Assembly: GCF_002976435.1 (NCBI RefSeq)
Contig: NZ_PUGF01000015.1
Coordinates: 1-64,000, forward strand
Length of the DNA stretch: 64,000 nucleotides
Direction of reading: 5' to 3'
DNA from: Solimicrobium silvestre
Lineage (GTDB): Bacteria; Pseudomonadota; Gammaproteobacteria; Burkholderiales; Burkholderiaceae_D
Under the pieces are notes generated by a model. It ran no database searches. It was given only the letters and a program-made list of their open reading frames with translations, and was not told the origin of the DNA. The first letter of the stretch is position 1; each line of letters starts with the position of its first letter. The translations under genes were made by a program, and so were the position numbers. This document shows positions 9,494 to 18,752 of the stretch, piece after piece.

Positions 9494-11902
9494 ATGACGA
9501 CTTCACTTCCTACAGAGCACACCCAGTTGCCATTGTTACCCTTGCGGGACGTTGTAGTATTTCCGCATATGGTGATTCCACTTTTTGTGGGGCGTCCTAA
9601 ATCAATTAAAGCACTTGAAGCAGCGATGGAGCAGGGCAAAAGTATTTTGTTAGCAGCGCAAAAAGCTGCCGCTAAGGATGAGCCTTCCCCTGACGATATC
9701 TATGAAATTGGTTGTATCGCCAATATTCTGCAAATGCTGAAACTGCCGGATGGCACAGTTAAGGTATTGGTAGAAGGCGTACAACGTGCGCGGATTAATC
9801 AGATTCGTGAATTGGATACGCATTTTGTAGCGAACTTGATTCCGGTTGAAACCGAAGAGAGCGATGATTCCGAAGTCGAGGCGATGCGCCGTGCGATTGT
9901 TCAACAATTTGATCAATACGTCAAACTCAATAAAAAAATCCCCCCTGAGATTTTAGCTTCCTTGTCTGGCATTGATGACGCTGGCCGTTTGGCCGATACC
10001 GTTGCCGCCCATTTGCCGTTGAAGCTCGATCAGAAGCAAGAAATACTTGAGATTTTTAGCGTCGCCAAACGTCTAGAGCATTTGCTTGGACAATTAGAGG
10101 GCGAGCTGGATATTCTGCAAGTAGAGAAGCGTATCCGTGGTCGGGTCAAGCGTCAGATGGAAAAATCTCAGCGCGAATACTATTTGAATGAACAAGTTAA
10201 AGCCATTCAAAAAGAATTGGGCGAAGGCGAAGAGGGCGCGGATTTAGAAGAGATCGATAAAAAAATCATTGCGGCTAAAATGCCGAAAGAAGCCAAAGAC
10301 AAGGCCATGGGCGAGTTGAAGAAACTCAAAATGATGTCGTCCATGTCGGCAGAAGCAACCGTGGTGCGCAATTATATTGATACCTTGATTAATTTACCTT
10401 GGAAGAAAAAATCCAAAGTAACCAATGATTTGGCACATGCTGAAAAAGTGCTCGATGCCGATCATTACGGTTTAGATAAAGTCAAAGAACGGGTATTGGA
10501 GTATTTGGCGGTACAACAGCGCGTGGATAAACTCAAAGCACCGATTTTGTGTTTTGTAGGTCCGCCAGGCGTGGGTAAAACTTCCTTGGGGCAATCGATA
10601 GCGCGTGCCACGAATCGTAAATTTGTGCGCATGGCATTAGGTGGCGTGCGTGATGAAGCTGAAATTCGCGGACATCGCCGTACTTATATCGGTTCGATGC
10701 CGGGTAAAATTTTGCAAAGCCTGTCTAAAATTGGCGTGCGCAATCCTTTATTCTTGCTCGATGAAGTCGATAAAATGGGCGCCGATTTCCGTGGCGATCC
10801 TTCCTCTGCCTTATTGGAAGTGTTAGATCCAGAACAAAACCATACTTTCTCAGATCATTATCTGGAAGTCGATTTTGATTTGTCTGACGTGATGTTTGTG
10901 GCGACGTCCAATTCCTACAACATTCCTGCCGCCTTGTTAGACCGGATGGAAGTGATCCGGTTATCGGGTTACACCGAAGATGAAAAAAGTAGCATCGCTC
11001 AGCGTTACTTATTGCCTAAGCAAATTAAAAACAACGGCCTGAAAGAAGAAGAAATTTCGATTTCAGAAACAGCGATTAAAGACATTATTCGTTATTACAC
11101 GCGTGAAGCCGGCGTACGTTCTTTAGAGCGCGAAATTTCCAAAATCTGCCGCAAAGTAGTCAAGATGCTGCTCTTGAAAAAACAAGAGAAAAAAGTCACG
11201 ATTACTTGCAAAAACCTGGATAAATATTTAGGTGTGCGACGTTACGATTTCGGTATGGCAGTTAAAGAAAACCAGGTTGGTCAGGTAGTTGGTTTAGCCT
11301 GGACTGAAGTCGGCGGCGATCTGTTGACGATTGAAGCGGTATCCATGTCAGGCAAAGGTAATGTCATCCGCACTGGTACTTTGGGTGATGTGATGAAGGA
11401 ATCAATCGAAGCAGCCCGCACCGTGGTCAGAAGCCGTTCTGCGCGTTTGGGCATTAAAGCTGATGTGTTTGAAAAAACCGATGTACATATTCACGTACCG
11501 GAAGGTGCAACACCTAAAGATGGCCCATCCGCGGGTATTGCTATGACGACTGCTTTGGTCTCGATCTTTACTGGTATTCCAGTCAGAGCCGATGTGGCGA
11601 TGACAGGTGAAATCACCTTGCGCGGCGAAGTGTTGCCAATTGGTGGATTAAAAGAGAAGTTGTTGGCAGCGCATCGTGGTGGTATTAAAACCGTCATCAT
11701 TCCAGAAGAAAATGCCAAAGATCTGGTGGAAATTCCAGATAATGTCAAAAATCATTTGGAAATTATTCCGGTACGCTGGATTGATCGTGTGCTGGAAATC
11801 GCGCTGGAGCGTCAGCCTACTCCGCTAGTGGAAGAAGAAGTTGTAGTGAGTGCCAAGCCGGCGGTGCCGGGTGAGGTTGTTGATCCTGTGGTTAAGCATT
11901 AA
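9494..11902 (+). CDS. lon: Lon protease, ATP-dependent AAA+ serine protease
   Basis: Lon degrades misfolded and regulatory proteins. The 802-residue length is typical of the LonA type. The N-terminal substrate-binding domain opens with LPLLPLRDVVVFPHMVIPLFVGR. Walker A is GPPGVGKTS (about residue 355), and Walker B is NPLFLLDEVDKM. The C-terminal protease domain has the catalytic Ser in DGPSAGIAM and the Lys of the dyad further on in LPIGGLKEKLLAA. An AAGG site precedes ATG 9494. A long perfect terminator ends the block. The C-terminal tail (VEEEVVVSAKPAVPGEV) is variable. Confidence 0.98.
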   Translation: MTTSLPTEHTQLPLLPLRDVVVFPHMVIPLFVGRPKSIKALEAAMEQGKSILLAAQKAAAKDEPSPDDIYEIGCIANILQMLKLPDGTVKVLVEGVQRARINQIRELDTHFVANLIPVETEESDDSEVEAMRRAIVQQFDQYVKLNKKIPPEILASLSGIDDAGRLADTVAAHLPLKLDQKQEILEIFSVAKRLEHLLGQLEGELDILQVEKRIRGRVKRQMEKSQREYYLNEQVKAIQKELGEGEEGADLEEIDKKIIAAKMPKEAKDKAMGELKKLKMMSSMSAEATVVRNYIDTLINLPWKKKSKVTNDLAHAEKVLDADHYGLDKVKERVLEYLAVQQRVDKLKAPILCFVGPPGVGKTSLGQSIARATNRKFVRMALGGVRDEAEIRGHRRTYIGSMPGKILQSLSKIGVRNPLFLLDEVDKMGADFRGDPSSALLEVLDPEQNHTFSDHYLEVDFDLSDVMFVATSNSYNIPAALLDRMEVIRLSGYTEDEKSSIAQRYLLPKQIKNNGLKEEEISISETAIKDIIRYYTREAGVRSLEREISKICRKVVKMLLLKKQEKKVTITCKNLDKYLGVRRYDFGMAVKENQVGQVVGLAWTEVGGDLLTIEAVSMSGKGNVIRTGTLGDVMKESIEAARTVVRSRSARLGIKADVFEKTDVHIHVPEGATPKDGPSAGIAMTTALVSIFTGIPVRADVAMTGEITLRGEVLPIGGLKEKLLAAHRGGIKTVIIPEENAKDLVEIPDNVKNHLEIIPVRWIDRVLEIALERQPTPLVEEEVVVSAKPAVPGEVVDPVVKH

Positions 11903-11938
11903 TACATATTAAATACGCAGTAAATTCAGCTTTAAAAT

Positions 11939-11980
11939 CCCACAATAAAAAACGCCCGTCAGGGCGTTTTTTATTGTGGG
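11939..11980. terminator. Bidirectional terminator between lon and the convergent gene
   Basis: A 19-bp perfect inverted repeat (cccacaataaaaaacgccc at 11939-11957 and its complement at 11962-11980) around a gtca loop, with internal A and T runs. It lies between lon and a convergent minus-strand gene. Confidence 0.9.
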
Positions 11981-12023
11981 GGAATAGAATGAATTGTTAT
12001 GTTCAAAATTAGGAATAGGTTTA

Positions 12024-12515
12024 CTAAATATTTTGCATATCTAATTCAAGAGACGCATAAAAAGGAACTTGTAGCCATCGTTGAGCTAGTGCCAGCACGA
12101 CTTCGTATAAATCTCTCTCAGGATTAATTTTGCTCAAATCTGGTACTGCTCGATTACGCATTGAGCATGCTCCTTCTAGTCCAGCTAAAAACTGTTCGTT
12201 ATCAAACATGCCGCTCCACATTTGCGCTTGAAGGCTTTCCACCAAGGCTTCAGCATGTGTCGCCTGATCAGCAATTTGTTGATTTTGGATGTCGTGCGTT
12301 TGCTCCATCGCAAAGGCAAGATCAGCCCCTTTCGCTATTAAACCTAAAAAACCATGCTCGTAGCCCAATGCAGTTTCCACTACATAGTGAATCAAATCAT
12401 GAGGTAGTTGGCCTTGGCGCGGCATCTTTGTCGAAGTTTCAGTTCCGTTCTTACGCACGCAGCGTAATACATCGTATTTTTCGGTTTTACCTTGTTTGGT
12501 GGCGATTAATTTCAT
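12024..12515 (-). CDS. Conserved hypothetical protein, about 163 residues
   Basis: I do not recognise this family. It is soluble, without a signal peptide or membrane segment, and begins MKLIATKQGKTEKYDVLRCVRKNG. The middle (LPHDLIHYVVETALGYEHGFLGLIAKGADLAFAME) is helical and rather hydrophobic, and the C-terminus is mildly acidic. A GTG five codons upstream (12530) is an alternative start; neither has a well-spaced ribosome-binding site. It is convergent with lon and lies about 100 bp downstream of the AhpD-like gene. Composition matches its neighbours, so it looks native. Confidence 0.7.
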   Translation of the reverse strand: MKLIATKQGKTEKYDVLRCVRKNGTETSTKMPRQGQLPHDLIHYVVETALGYEHGFLGLIAKGADLAFAMEQTHDIQNQQIADQATHAEALVESLQAQMWSGMFDNEQFLAGLEGACSMRNRAVPDLSKINPERDLYEVVLALAQRWLQVPFYASLELDMQNI

Positions 12516-12619
12516 TTCCTGTAAATTCACTTAAAGTTCACAACATGGATTCAAGTTTGAAATGCGAATGGACGGCTTTTAATGTGAGTATGTGTAAACT
12601 GGCAATCCGTGTTTTTTGA

Positions 12620-13132
12620 TTACTCAATTTTGTTTGAAAATACCGGCGCAGGTGGTGCGTAATTAAACGCGACTGCAATACGATTCCAGCTATTAATTGC
12701 GGTGACAGCTGCTGTTAAGAACGGTAATTCGGCGTCGCTAAACTGCAATTTAACCACTGCGTATGCGCTCTCAGACACGCCGTTGCCTGCGATGTTGGTT
12801 AAGGTTTCGGTCCATGCAAAGGCTGCCATTTCTCGTGCGCTAAACACGCCTGCCTCTTGCCATACTGCGATCAGATCGAGCTTGGTTTGCGGTATGCGTA
12901 ATTCACGCGCTACGTTTAAATGATATTGCACGCAAAATGCACAGCCGTTAATTTGCGATGCCCGTAATTTAATAAGTTCAGATAACTCTTTTTCTAAGCC
13001 GGAATCATCGATCGCTTTGCCCATCGCATAGAGCGCTTTGTTCACAGCAGGAGCTATGTCGTTAAAGCCATCGCGACTTAAACGATTGTGTGCATTAGAG
13101 ACTGGACTTGAAGTTGAATTTGTTAATGACAT
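12620..13132 (-). CDS. AhpD-like / carboxymuconolactone decarboxylase family protein
   Basis: Small helical protein of 170 residues with the AhpD-type redox motif CAFC (Cys64, Cys67) and a following His71 in INGCAFCVQYHLNVARELR. Members act as alkylhydroperoxidases or related thiol-based enzymes in the cytoplasm. The substrate cannot be read from the sequence. It lies downstream of lexA on the same strand, with 54 bp between them, and may share its transcript; co-regulation by LexA is only inference. Confidence 0.85.
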   Translation of the reverse strand: MSLTNSTSSPVSNAHNRLSRDGFNDIAPAVNKALYAMGKAIDDSGLEKELSELIKLRASQINGCAFCVQYHLNVARELRIPQTKLDLIAVWQEAGVFSAREMAAFAWTETLTNIAGNGVSESAYAVVKLQFSDAELPFLTAAVTAINSWNRIAVAFNYAPPAPVFSNKIE

Positions 13133-13186
13133 TTTTCACCTTTGTTAATGAACTAAATGGAATAAAAAATTACTGCAAGCCCTGAG

Positions 13187-13828
13187 TTAATTCCAGCTGC
13201 GTAATAATCCTACAGCTAAACCTTCTAATGCAAAATCTTCGGTCTCGACCTTGATGACGCTGTAATCAGGATTTTCTGGGAACAGTTCAATCAGCGAGCC
13301 GGTTTTTTTATAGCGTTTAACCGTTACTTCATCACCAATCCGCGCCACGACTATTTGTCCATTATTTGCATGGCTGGTTTTTTTGACGGCCAATAAATCA
13401 CCTTCCAAAATACCGACGTCACGCATTGACATGCCACGTACTTTTAATAGGTAATCCGGGCGGGTTGAGAACAGGCTAGGGTCAACATTGTAGCTGGCTT
13501 CGATGTGTTCCTCGGATAACATCGGCGAGCCTGCGGCAACACGGCCAACGAGTGGTAATACGAGTTGTGGTGTTGAGGAGATAGCACTAACTTGCTCTGA
13601 TGCACGCGATTGTATTGATTCACATAAACGAATTCCGCGTGACGTGCCAGGTGTCAATTCAATTACTTTTTTACGTGCCAATGCTTGTAGATGTTCTTCT
13701 GCGGCGTTGGCGGAGCGGAAACCTAGTTCTGTTGCGATTTCTGCGCGAGTAGGTGGGAAACCGGTGTTTTGGATGGCGTCGCGAATGAGATTTAAAATTT
13801 GCTCTTGGCGTGCGGTAAGTTTTTGCAT
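13187..13828 (-). CDS. lexA: LexA repressor of the SOS response
   Basis: LexA represses DNA-damage genes and cleaves itself when RecA is activated. The N-terminal winged helix-turn-helix runs from [16 protein letters not shown] through [28 protein letters not shown]. The cleavage site is the Ala-Gly in RVAAGSPML, and the catalytic pair is Ser in RGMSMRD and Lys in LAVKKT. I place the start at ATG 13828 (213 residues) rather than the in-frame TTG at 13843, because the TTG would overlap an SOS box and ATG gives the usual MQKLTARQ N-terminus. Two LexA boxes upstream indicate autoregulation. Confidence 0.97.
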   Translation of the reverse strand: MQKLTARQEQILNLIRDAIQNTGFPPTRAEIATELGFRSANAAEEHLQALARKKVIELTPGTSRGIRLCESIQSRASEQVSAISSTPQLVLPLVGRVAAGSPMLSEEHIEASYNVDPSLFSTRPDYLLKVRGMSMRDVGILEGDLLAVKKTSHANNGQIVVARIGDEVTVKRYKKTGSLIELFPENPDYSVIKVETEDFALEGLAVGLLRSWN

Positions 13829-13843
13829 GGCAATGGTATCCAA

Positions 13844-13876
13844 CTGGGTTTATATGCAGTCTGTAATTTTATACAG
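13844..13876 (-). promoter_or_regulatory. Two SOS (LexA) boxes in front of lexA
   Basis: The box at 13861-13876 reads ctgtaattttatacag, a perfect CTGT-N8-ACAG operator. A weaker second site at 13844-13859, ctgggtttatatgcag, keeps the CTG-N10-CAG frame. They are 17 bp apart centre to centre, and both lie within 50 bp of the lexA ATG. Tandem operators are typical for lexA autoregulation. Confidence 0.9.
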
Positions 13877-14133
13877 TATTTGTAGGATTGTAATTGTTGT
13901 TTTGCATATTGGGGAGTTTTTATGTGTATTTACATAAAAATAGCCACGGAAAGCCGCATTAAAATTTCAAAATTTAAATTTTGGAATAATTAAGGTGAAC
14001 TCGGGGTTTCAGGCGATACAGTGTCAGCCGACGAAGCGATTTTGCCTTGCAAGGTAAAATTCTTTAGCGGCCATTTTATTTTTGTAATACAGGAGCATAA
14101 GTGTCATATTAATGCGTTATTGCCGATGTATGA

Positions 14134-14230
14134 CTTTGAGATTAAAATATACTGTCAAAAAATGGTTTTTTCATCGAAAGTAGAGCCATTAGATACGTTA
14201 AATATTTTAAAAAATAGGGGGAGTATATGA
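14134..14230 (+). promoter_or_regulatory. Promoter/leader element, copy B, in front of the DUF3096 gene
   Basis: Homologous to 3049-3145. It shares ctttgag, aatatactgtc, a T-tract, gccattRgatacgttaa and an aatagggg purine site. The -10-like TATACT is at about 14148-14153, without a clear -35, which would suit a stress sigma factor (inference). The purine stretch ending at 14223 serves as the ribosome-binding site of the ATG at 14227. The remaining 13877-14133 stretch holds only an AT-rich palindrome near 13966-13985. Confidence 0.6.
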
Positions 14231-14379
14231 ATTTGCATTTTTCAATCATGCCTTTGATCTCATTGATCGCTGGTATCCTGATTCTGGTCATGCCGAAATT
14301 GTTACATTTGATTATTGGATTGTATTTGATTTGCATCGGTTTGATCGGTTTGGTTGGCGCTGGTCATTTGCATTTATAG
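14227..14379 (+). CDS. DUF3096-type small membrane protein (50 residues)
   Basis: A short gene with an AGGGGGAG ribosome-binding site just before the ATG. The product starts MNLHFSIMPLISLIAGIL and ends VGAGHLHL. It is almost entirely hydrophobic, with two short membrane helices (about 8-23 and 26-43) split by a PKLLH turn. This matches the pattern I know for DUF3096 proteins: small, PLI(A/S)LIAGILIL...P...L. Function is unknown. It has its own leader, shared with an orphan copy 11 kb away. Confidence 0.75.
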   Translation: MNLHFSIMPLISLIAGILILVMPKLLHLIIGLYLICIGLIGLVGAGHLHL

Positions 14380-14463
14380 TTTGTTCGAATAGACATACAC
14401 TGCTCTGCACTGATCGTTTTTCCTTCTCCGGCAAAACGATTCATCATTCACCTATCCAACGTC

Positions 14464-15816
14464 TCAAATTCGCGCGGTCACAGTTGGAATAACAACCGTG
14501 AATTGGCAACCGCGACCAACTAATCCAGTTGAAAGCAGCACCTCGCCACCCATGCGTGCTGCTGCTTGCTGCACAATCGCCAAGCCTAGCCCTGAGCCGG
14601 GCAGGTCGTGCGCTTTTCCTCGGTAAAACCGTTCAAATACCGCGCTTCTATCTTCTTCCGCAATACCGGGCCCATCGTCGGCTACTGTCAGTGTGAGTGT
14701 ATTTGCTTGTCGTTTGAGTTTAACGATAATTTTTCCGCCGGGATGAATATAGCGGATCGCGTTGTCGACCAGATTATGCAAAATAGATTGAAATGCGTGC
14801 ATTTCCATCGGATGCGGCAATTTGTCCGGAGCATCCAGAGAGAGTTCTATCTGGCGGGCTTTGGCGGCAGGCGCAGCTTGTGCCAGTGTCAGCCGGGTGA
14901 GATGTGATGCATCGAGAGGCGCAAGATTCTCTAAGGGTTTTCCATCTACCCGTGCTAGTTCCAGTAATTGTTGAACTAGATGGGATGCACGTGCAATGGC
15001 GTTGTCAACGCGCTGTTCTGCTTCCAGTTTTTCTTGAAATGTATCCGCTTTGGCTAATACATGGACATGTGCCGATATCACTGCCAGTGGTGTTCTTAAT
15101 TCATGCGCTGCGTCTTGTACAAAGGCGTGCTCCCTGGCTATTTTTTTGCTGAGTTGGTTCAACAGGCGATTGATGGCGGAGACTACTGGTTTGAGTTCGC
15201 CGTAATAAGGATCAAAATCGACGGGGGATAAGTCGTCGGTATGGCGTGCCGCAATGAGCGCTGACAGTGTGCGCAATGGGTGTAATCCACGCCAAACCGC
15301 ATACCAGATCGGTAGCAGGATGAAGGGAAATGCAATGAGCATTAGCGTGCCAATGACACTGCCAAATTTGCGCACGGCGTCGCCGACAGTCAGGATCGGA
15401 TAAGCGATCTGAAAAGTCCAGAGCGCAGTTTCGCCTCTGAAGATCAGATAGTCCTTTCCATCCAGCTGAGTGGGAACGACCTGATTCAATATTCCCTTCA
15501 GCGGGTGATCGGTTACCCAGAACAAGCGTTTGCCGTGCTGATCCGATAGCTCCATTAAGACATCGTGACGACCATCGGAACGGCGGCTTCGGTTGAATTC
15601 CCGCTCCAGCGAAAAGGCATATTGAATCGCTTCGGGTGCGGTGCTGGCCGTATCGAATCCCTGCATTTCGTATTGTATAAATGAGCTCATGCCAGCGCGA
15701 ACATCATCGGTGTTGCGCTCAGTAATATATTTGTATGTAGTGAGTACCAGCCAAATGACGGAAAACGCGATGAAGATCGCCGTCACCACACGTCGGACTA
15801 GAGTAGGTTTGAACAT
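14464..15816 (-). CDS. Two-component sensor histidine kinase (QseC/PmrB-like)
   Basis: Inner-membrane kinase of 450 residues. Membrane segments at about 9-27 and 151-175 enclose a periplasmic sensor domain of about 120 residues, and a HAMP linker follows. The phospho-acceptor His238 lies in DAAHELRTPLAVIS. The ATPase domain has the N box NLVDNAIRYIHPGGKI, G1 DDGPGI and G2 GSGLGLAIV. The gene follows its response regulator by 18 bp, so they form one operon. The architecture and domain sizes resemble QseC/PmrB/TctE kinases; the signal is unknown. Confidence 0.93.
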   Translation of the reverse strand: MFKPTLVRRVVTAIFIAFSVIWLVLTTYKYITERNTDDVRAGMSSFIQYEMQGFDTASTAPEAIQYAFSLEREFNRSRRSDGRHDVLMELSDQHGKRLFWVTDHPLKGILNQVVPTQLDGKDYLIFRGETALWTFQIAYPILTVGDAVRKFGSVIGTLMLIAFPFILLPIWYAVWRGLHPLRTLSALIAARHTDDLSPVDFDPYYGELKPVVSAINRLLNQLSKKIAREHAFVQDAAHELRTPLAVISAHVHVLAKADTFQEKLEAEQRVDNAIARASHLVQQLLELARVDGKPLENLAPLDASHLTRLTLAQAAPAAKARQIELSLDAPDKLPHPMEMHAFQSILHNLVDNAIRYIHPGGKIIVKLKRQANTLTLTVADDGPGIAEEDRSAVFERFYRGKAHDLPGSGLGLAIVQQAAARMGGEVLLSTGLVGRGCQFTVVIPTVTARI

Positions 15817-15834
15817 GGTTGCTTGGTTGTTTTG

Positions 15835-16491
15835 TTACGAGGCGAGCGTGTAGCCGACGCCATGCACGGTTTGAATCCGGTGCGCGCCGATTTTCCGGCG
15901 CAGATTCGATATATGCACTTCAATTGCGCTGAAATCCACCGGGTCGCCTAATGGTTCCAGTCGTTGCGAAAGTTCTCCCTTGGGCATGACGACGCCAGGT
16001 TCACGTGCTAACTCCAGGATCAAACGGAACTCGCGTGGAGATAGGTCGAGCAATGTGCCGTTCAGGCGTGCGAGGTATTTTCTCGGCTCGATTTCGATAT
16101 CGCCGACTGACCAGATATCGCTGGCTTGACGTACATAGCGACGTTGCACGGCATAAATACGGGATATCAATTCGGCGGTTGCAAACGGTTTTACGAGATA
16201 ATCGTCTGCTCCACTGTCGAGGCCGGCCAGCCTGTCATCTAATGCCGATCTTGCGGTAATCACGATTATTGGGATAACGATTCCATCGTCACGCCATAGT
16301 TTCAGCAGGTCGAGGCCAGCGCCGCCTGGCAGGCAAAGATCAAGCAATATGCAATCAAATGGAGCTGATTCAAATGAACGCGGCGCATGGTCAACCCTGC
16401 GAACCCATTCGCTACTGAGGCCGTTGGTTTTTAGTGCCTTCTGCAAGGCAAAACCAAGGTCGATGTCGTCTTCAACAATCAAAATATGCAT
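15835..16491 (-). CDS. OmpR-family response regulator (QseB/PmrA-like)
   Basis: Protein of 218 residues with an N-terminal receiver domain: acidic pocket Glu7-Asp8-Asp9, phospho-acceptor Asp51 in LLDLCLPGG, Thr79, and Lys101 in YLVKPF. A C-terminal winged helix follows (LSPREFRLILELAREPGVVMPKGEL, ending IQTVHGVGYTLA). It is first in the operon with the kinase. A candidate binding site of two 11-bp-spaced repeats lies 27 bp upstream in the divergent promoter region. Confidence 0.94.
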   Translation of the reverse strand: MHILIVEDDIDLGFALQKALKTNGLSSEWVRRVDHAPRSFESAPFDCILLDLCLPGGAGLDLLKLWRDDGIVIPIIVITARSALDDRLAGLDSGADDYLVKPFATAELISRIYAVQRRYVRQASDIWSVGDIEIEPRKYLARLNGTLLDLSPREFRLILELAREPGVVMPKGELSQRLEPLGDPVDFSAIEVHISNLRRKIGAHRIQTVHGVGYTLAS

Positions 16492-16517
16492 AGCGGGAGA
16501 GTGTACAGCGAGCCATT

Positions 16518-16548
16518 AAGGTTTGCCAAAGGTTTGGTTTGTTATAGT
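16518..16548 (+). promoter_or_regulatory. Candidate response-regulator operator and promoter for the divergent hydrolase
   Basis: Two identical octamers aaggtttg at 16518-16525 and 16529-16536 are spaced by 11 bp, one helical turn, as OmpR/PhoB-family dimers bind. A -10-like TATAGT (16543-16548) sits so that the repeats cover the -35 position of a plus-strand promoter. That is the usual arrangement for activation of the downstream gene at 16638. The same site could autoregulate the minus-strand operon. Confidence 0.5.
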
Positions 16549-16637
16549 GCAAATCGTCGTAGTCTAGTCACACACTAATCTGATTAGGTAATACATCGAT
16601 GAATCATCGCAGCCAAAAATAATTACCCGGAGATTCC

Positions 16638-17834
16638 ATGCAATTTTTTGTAAAAGATATTTTCAAACAGATTTATACCTGCACCATTGTCGTTTTCCTG
16701 GGCGCCTGCGGAGGCGGAGGAGGTAGTTCGACAGCGACCACGCCAACCCAGCCAGTGAGTTTGAGCGCGACAGTCGACGGTATTATGTCTTCTACGATGG
16801 CGAGTACCGGAGTGACTGCTGCGACAGTGACCATTATGCATAACGGCGTGGTGCTGCATGATAAAGGGTACGGTTTTTTAGACGCAGCTGGTACGATCCC
16901 ATTGCCCGCTAGTGCCTTGATGGTAACGGCCAGCATAGTCAAGCCAGTTACCGCTTCAGCGATCCAGACATTGGCCAGCAATGGCACGCTGGCATTATCG
17001 GATCATGTTTTTTGCACGGGCAGTAATACACCGTGCTGGTTGTCTGCGGATTTGCTTTCCTCTAGCACTGATCCACGCGTTGCAAACATCACTATTCAGC
17101 AGCTTATTGCGCATGAAGGAGGCTGGGATATATCCCAACACGGTAACGTGGATTTCGATAAGCTTGAATCTGTCGTTCAAAGCTCGCTAGCATTGAGCAC
17201 GCCACCGGCGCAGACTGATGACATTCGCTACTGGATGGCAAAGCCGCTCGATTTCACGCCAGGCGCTCGGGCGGCATATACCAATTTCGGTTATTTGTTG
17301 TTAGGTCGAATCATCGCGCAGGCAAGCAATACCAGTTATCTCCAGTATCTGCAAAACACGATTTTGAGGCCGCTGGGTGTTGCTAGCGCCGATTTTTCTG
17401 GAGCGGCTTCATTGCTGGCAGACCGTAATCCGCGCGAACCAAACTACATCACATCGATTATGGCGCCCAGTATTTTTGCCCCCGGCACAACCGTCATTTG
17501 CACTAATGGCGCGATTAATACGCTGAATTGGGTTTCCGCCACAACCTCTATTACGACCTCAAAAGCTATGGCAACGTTTGCCGGTAGTTATTTGATACAG
17601 ACCAACGCTGATGGAACTGACGAGGCGCAAGATGGTATTCCTCTCGCTGGCAAGACCAATGATGGATTTCATTTTGGAAATTATCCGGGCACTTCTGCCA
17701 TCATCCGGCAATTACCATCGGGCGTGAGCTACGCCGTTTTGATGAATAAATCCAACGAGACCGGGTCGGTTGGATATCAGGGTTCGCTAATGACTAGTAT
17801 TGATGCAGCGATTGCTGCAGCGGGTTTATATTAA
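16638..17834 (+). CDS. Serine beta-lactamase-like hydrolase, lipoprotein
   Basis: Protein of 398 residues. The lipobox LGAC places Cys24 as the lipidated residue, followed by a poly-Gly linker, so it is an outer- or inner-membrane lipoprotein facing the periplasm. The class C beta-lactamase/esterase fold is shown by SxxK (Ser99-Lys102 in TASIVKPV) and YxN (Tyr214-Asn216 in AAYTNFGYLLLG). The third KTG-like element is not clear; HFGNYPGTSA may stand in. Members include esterases, D-aminopeptidases and penicillin-binding proteins, so activity on beta-lactams should not be assumed. A GGAG site precedes the ATG. It faces a two-component operon across a shared regulatory region. Confidence 0.85.
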   Translation: MQFFVKDIFKQIYTCTIVVFLGACGGGGGSSTATTPTQPVSLSATVDGIMSSTMASTGVTAATVTIMHNGVVLHDKGYGFLDAAGTIPLPASALMVTASIVKPVTASAIQTLASNGTLALSDHVFCTGSNTPCWLSADLLSSSTDPRVANITIQQLIAHEGGWDISQHGNVDFDKLESVVQSSLALSTPPAQTDDIRYWMAKPLDFTPGARAAYTNFGYLLLGRIIAQASNTSYLQYLQNTILRPLGVASADFSGAASLLADRNPREPNYITSIMAPSIFAPGTTVICTNGAINTLNWVSATTSITTSKAMATFAGSYLIQTNADGTDEAQDGIPLAGKTNDGFHFGNYPGTSAIIRQLPSGVSYAVLMNKSNETGSVGYQGSLMTSIDAAIAAAGLY

Positions 17835-17897
17835 TGTGTAGTTGAAAGAGGGGGCGGGATGCGTGCATTCTGTCCACATAACGATTTAGCATATCTT

Positions 17898-17937
17898 TGC
17901 AAATATTTTCAATATAGCGTCATTGAAAATATTTGCA
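17898..17937. terminator. AT-rich hairpin between convergent genes
   Basis: A 16-bp perfect inverted repeat (17898-17913 with 17922-17937) around an 8-nt loop lies between the hydrolase and the convergent pseudouridine synthase. It is probably a shared terminator, though its T runs are internal. Confidence 0.6.
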
Positions 17938-17947
17938 TTGGGCTAAT

Positions 17948-18706
17948 TTAAAACATTTCCGTTTCACTCAAATAACGCCATTTTCCTTCCGGTAAATTAC
18001 CCAATTTAACTCGTCCAATACGCACTCGTTTTAAGCCAATAACGGTCAACCCAACCGCTTCACACATGCGGCGAATCTGGCGTTTTTTGCCTTCTTTTAA
18101 AATGAAATTTAATTGATCTTCATTTTGCCAGCGAACTTTGGCAGGCAGCAATGCTTTGCCATCCAGCCACAAGCCATGATTCAGGCGTTTTAAATCGGCA
18201 TCGGGCAGGGTGCCGCCTTTGCTGTAGGAAACGCGCACCAAATATTCTTTTTCAACTGAAGTGTCTTGGCCGATCAGGTGCTTGGCAATGCGGCCGTCCT
18301 GTGTGAGCACTAACAGGCCGGTCGAATCAATATCCAACCTGCCAGCGGGCACCAGGCTACGTAATTGAGTTGGATGGAAATGAATCGGTAATTTATCTTC
18401 TTCCCAGCGATTTTCCACCGTCACCATACAGATTGCCGGTTCATAGCCATCTTCTGCCTGGCCGCTCACATAACCAACCGGTTTGTTGATGAGCACGGTA
18501 ACGCGTTTTGATTGTTCAGCGGCGGCTTGACGTTCGATGGTGATGTGCTGATCGGGCAGGATTTTAGTGCCCAGTTCTGAAACCACTTTGCCATCCACTC
18601 GTACCCAGCCACGGCTAATCCATTCGTCGGCTTCGCGGCGTGAGCACAGCCCTAATTCGGACATACGTTTTGAAAGGCGGAGCGGTTCGTTGTTCGGAGT
18701 ATTCAT
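17948..18706 (-). CDS. RluB/RluF/RsuA-family rRNA pseudouridine synthase
   Basis: Converts a specific uridine in ribosomal RNA to pseudouridine. The 252 residues include an N-terminal S4 RNA-binding domain (about 10-57, [29 protein letters not shown]) and the synthase domain with catalytic Asp125 in [15 protein letters not shown]. The motif [12 protein letters not shown] and the basic [16 protein letters not shown] are family hallmarks. By length and sequence flavour it is closest to RluF (23S U2604), but the subfamily is inferred. It lies 46 bp downstream of glnD on the same strand. Confidence 0.88.
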   Translation of the reverse strand: MNTPNNEPLRLSKRMSELGLCSRREADEWISRGWVRVDGKVVSELGTKILPDQHITIERQAAAEQSKRVTVLINKPVGYVSGQAEDGYEPAICMVTVENRWEEDKLPIHFHPTQLRSLVPAGRLDIDSTGLLVLTQDGRIAKHLIGQDTSVEKEYLVRVSYSKGGTLPDADLKRLNHGLWLDGKALLPAKVRWQNEDQLNFILKEGKKRQIRRMCEAVGLTVIGLKRVRIGRVKLGNLPEGKWRYLSETEMF

Positions 18707-18752
18707 GAGATTTTTAAGGTTAAATTGCAGCTAAATTTTTGATGAGTCGCAG

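Noticed and set aside
13966-13985. AT-rich palindrome aaaatttaaatttt
   Set aside because: It consists only of A and T with no flanking signals, so it is expected by chance in an AT-rich spacer.
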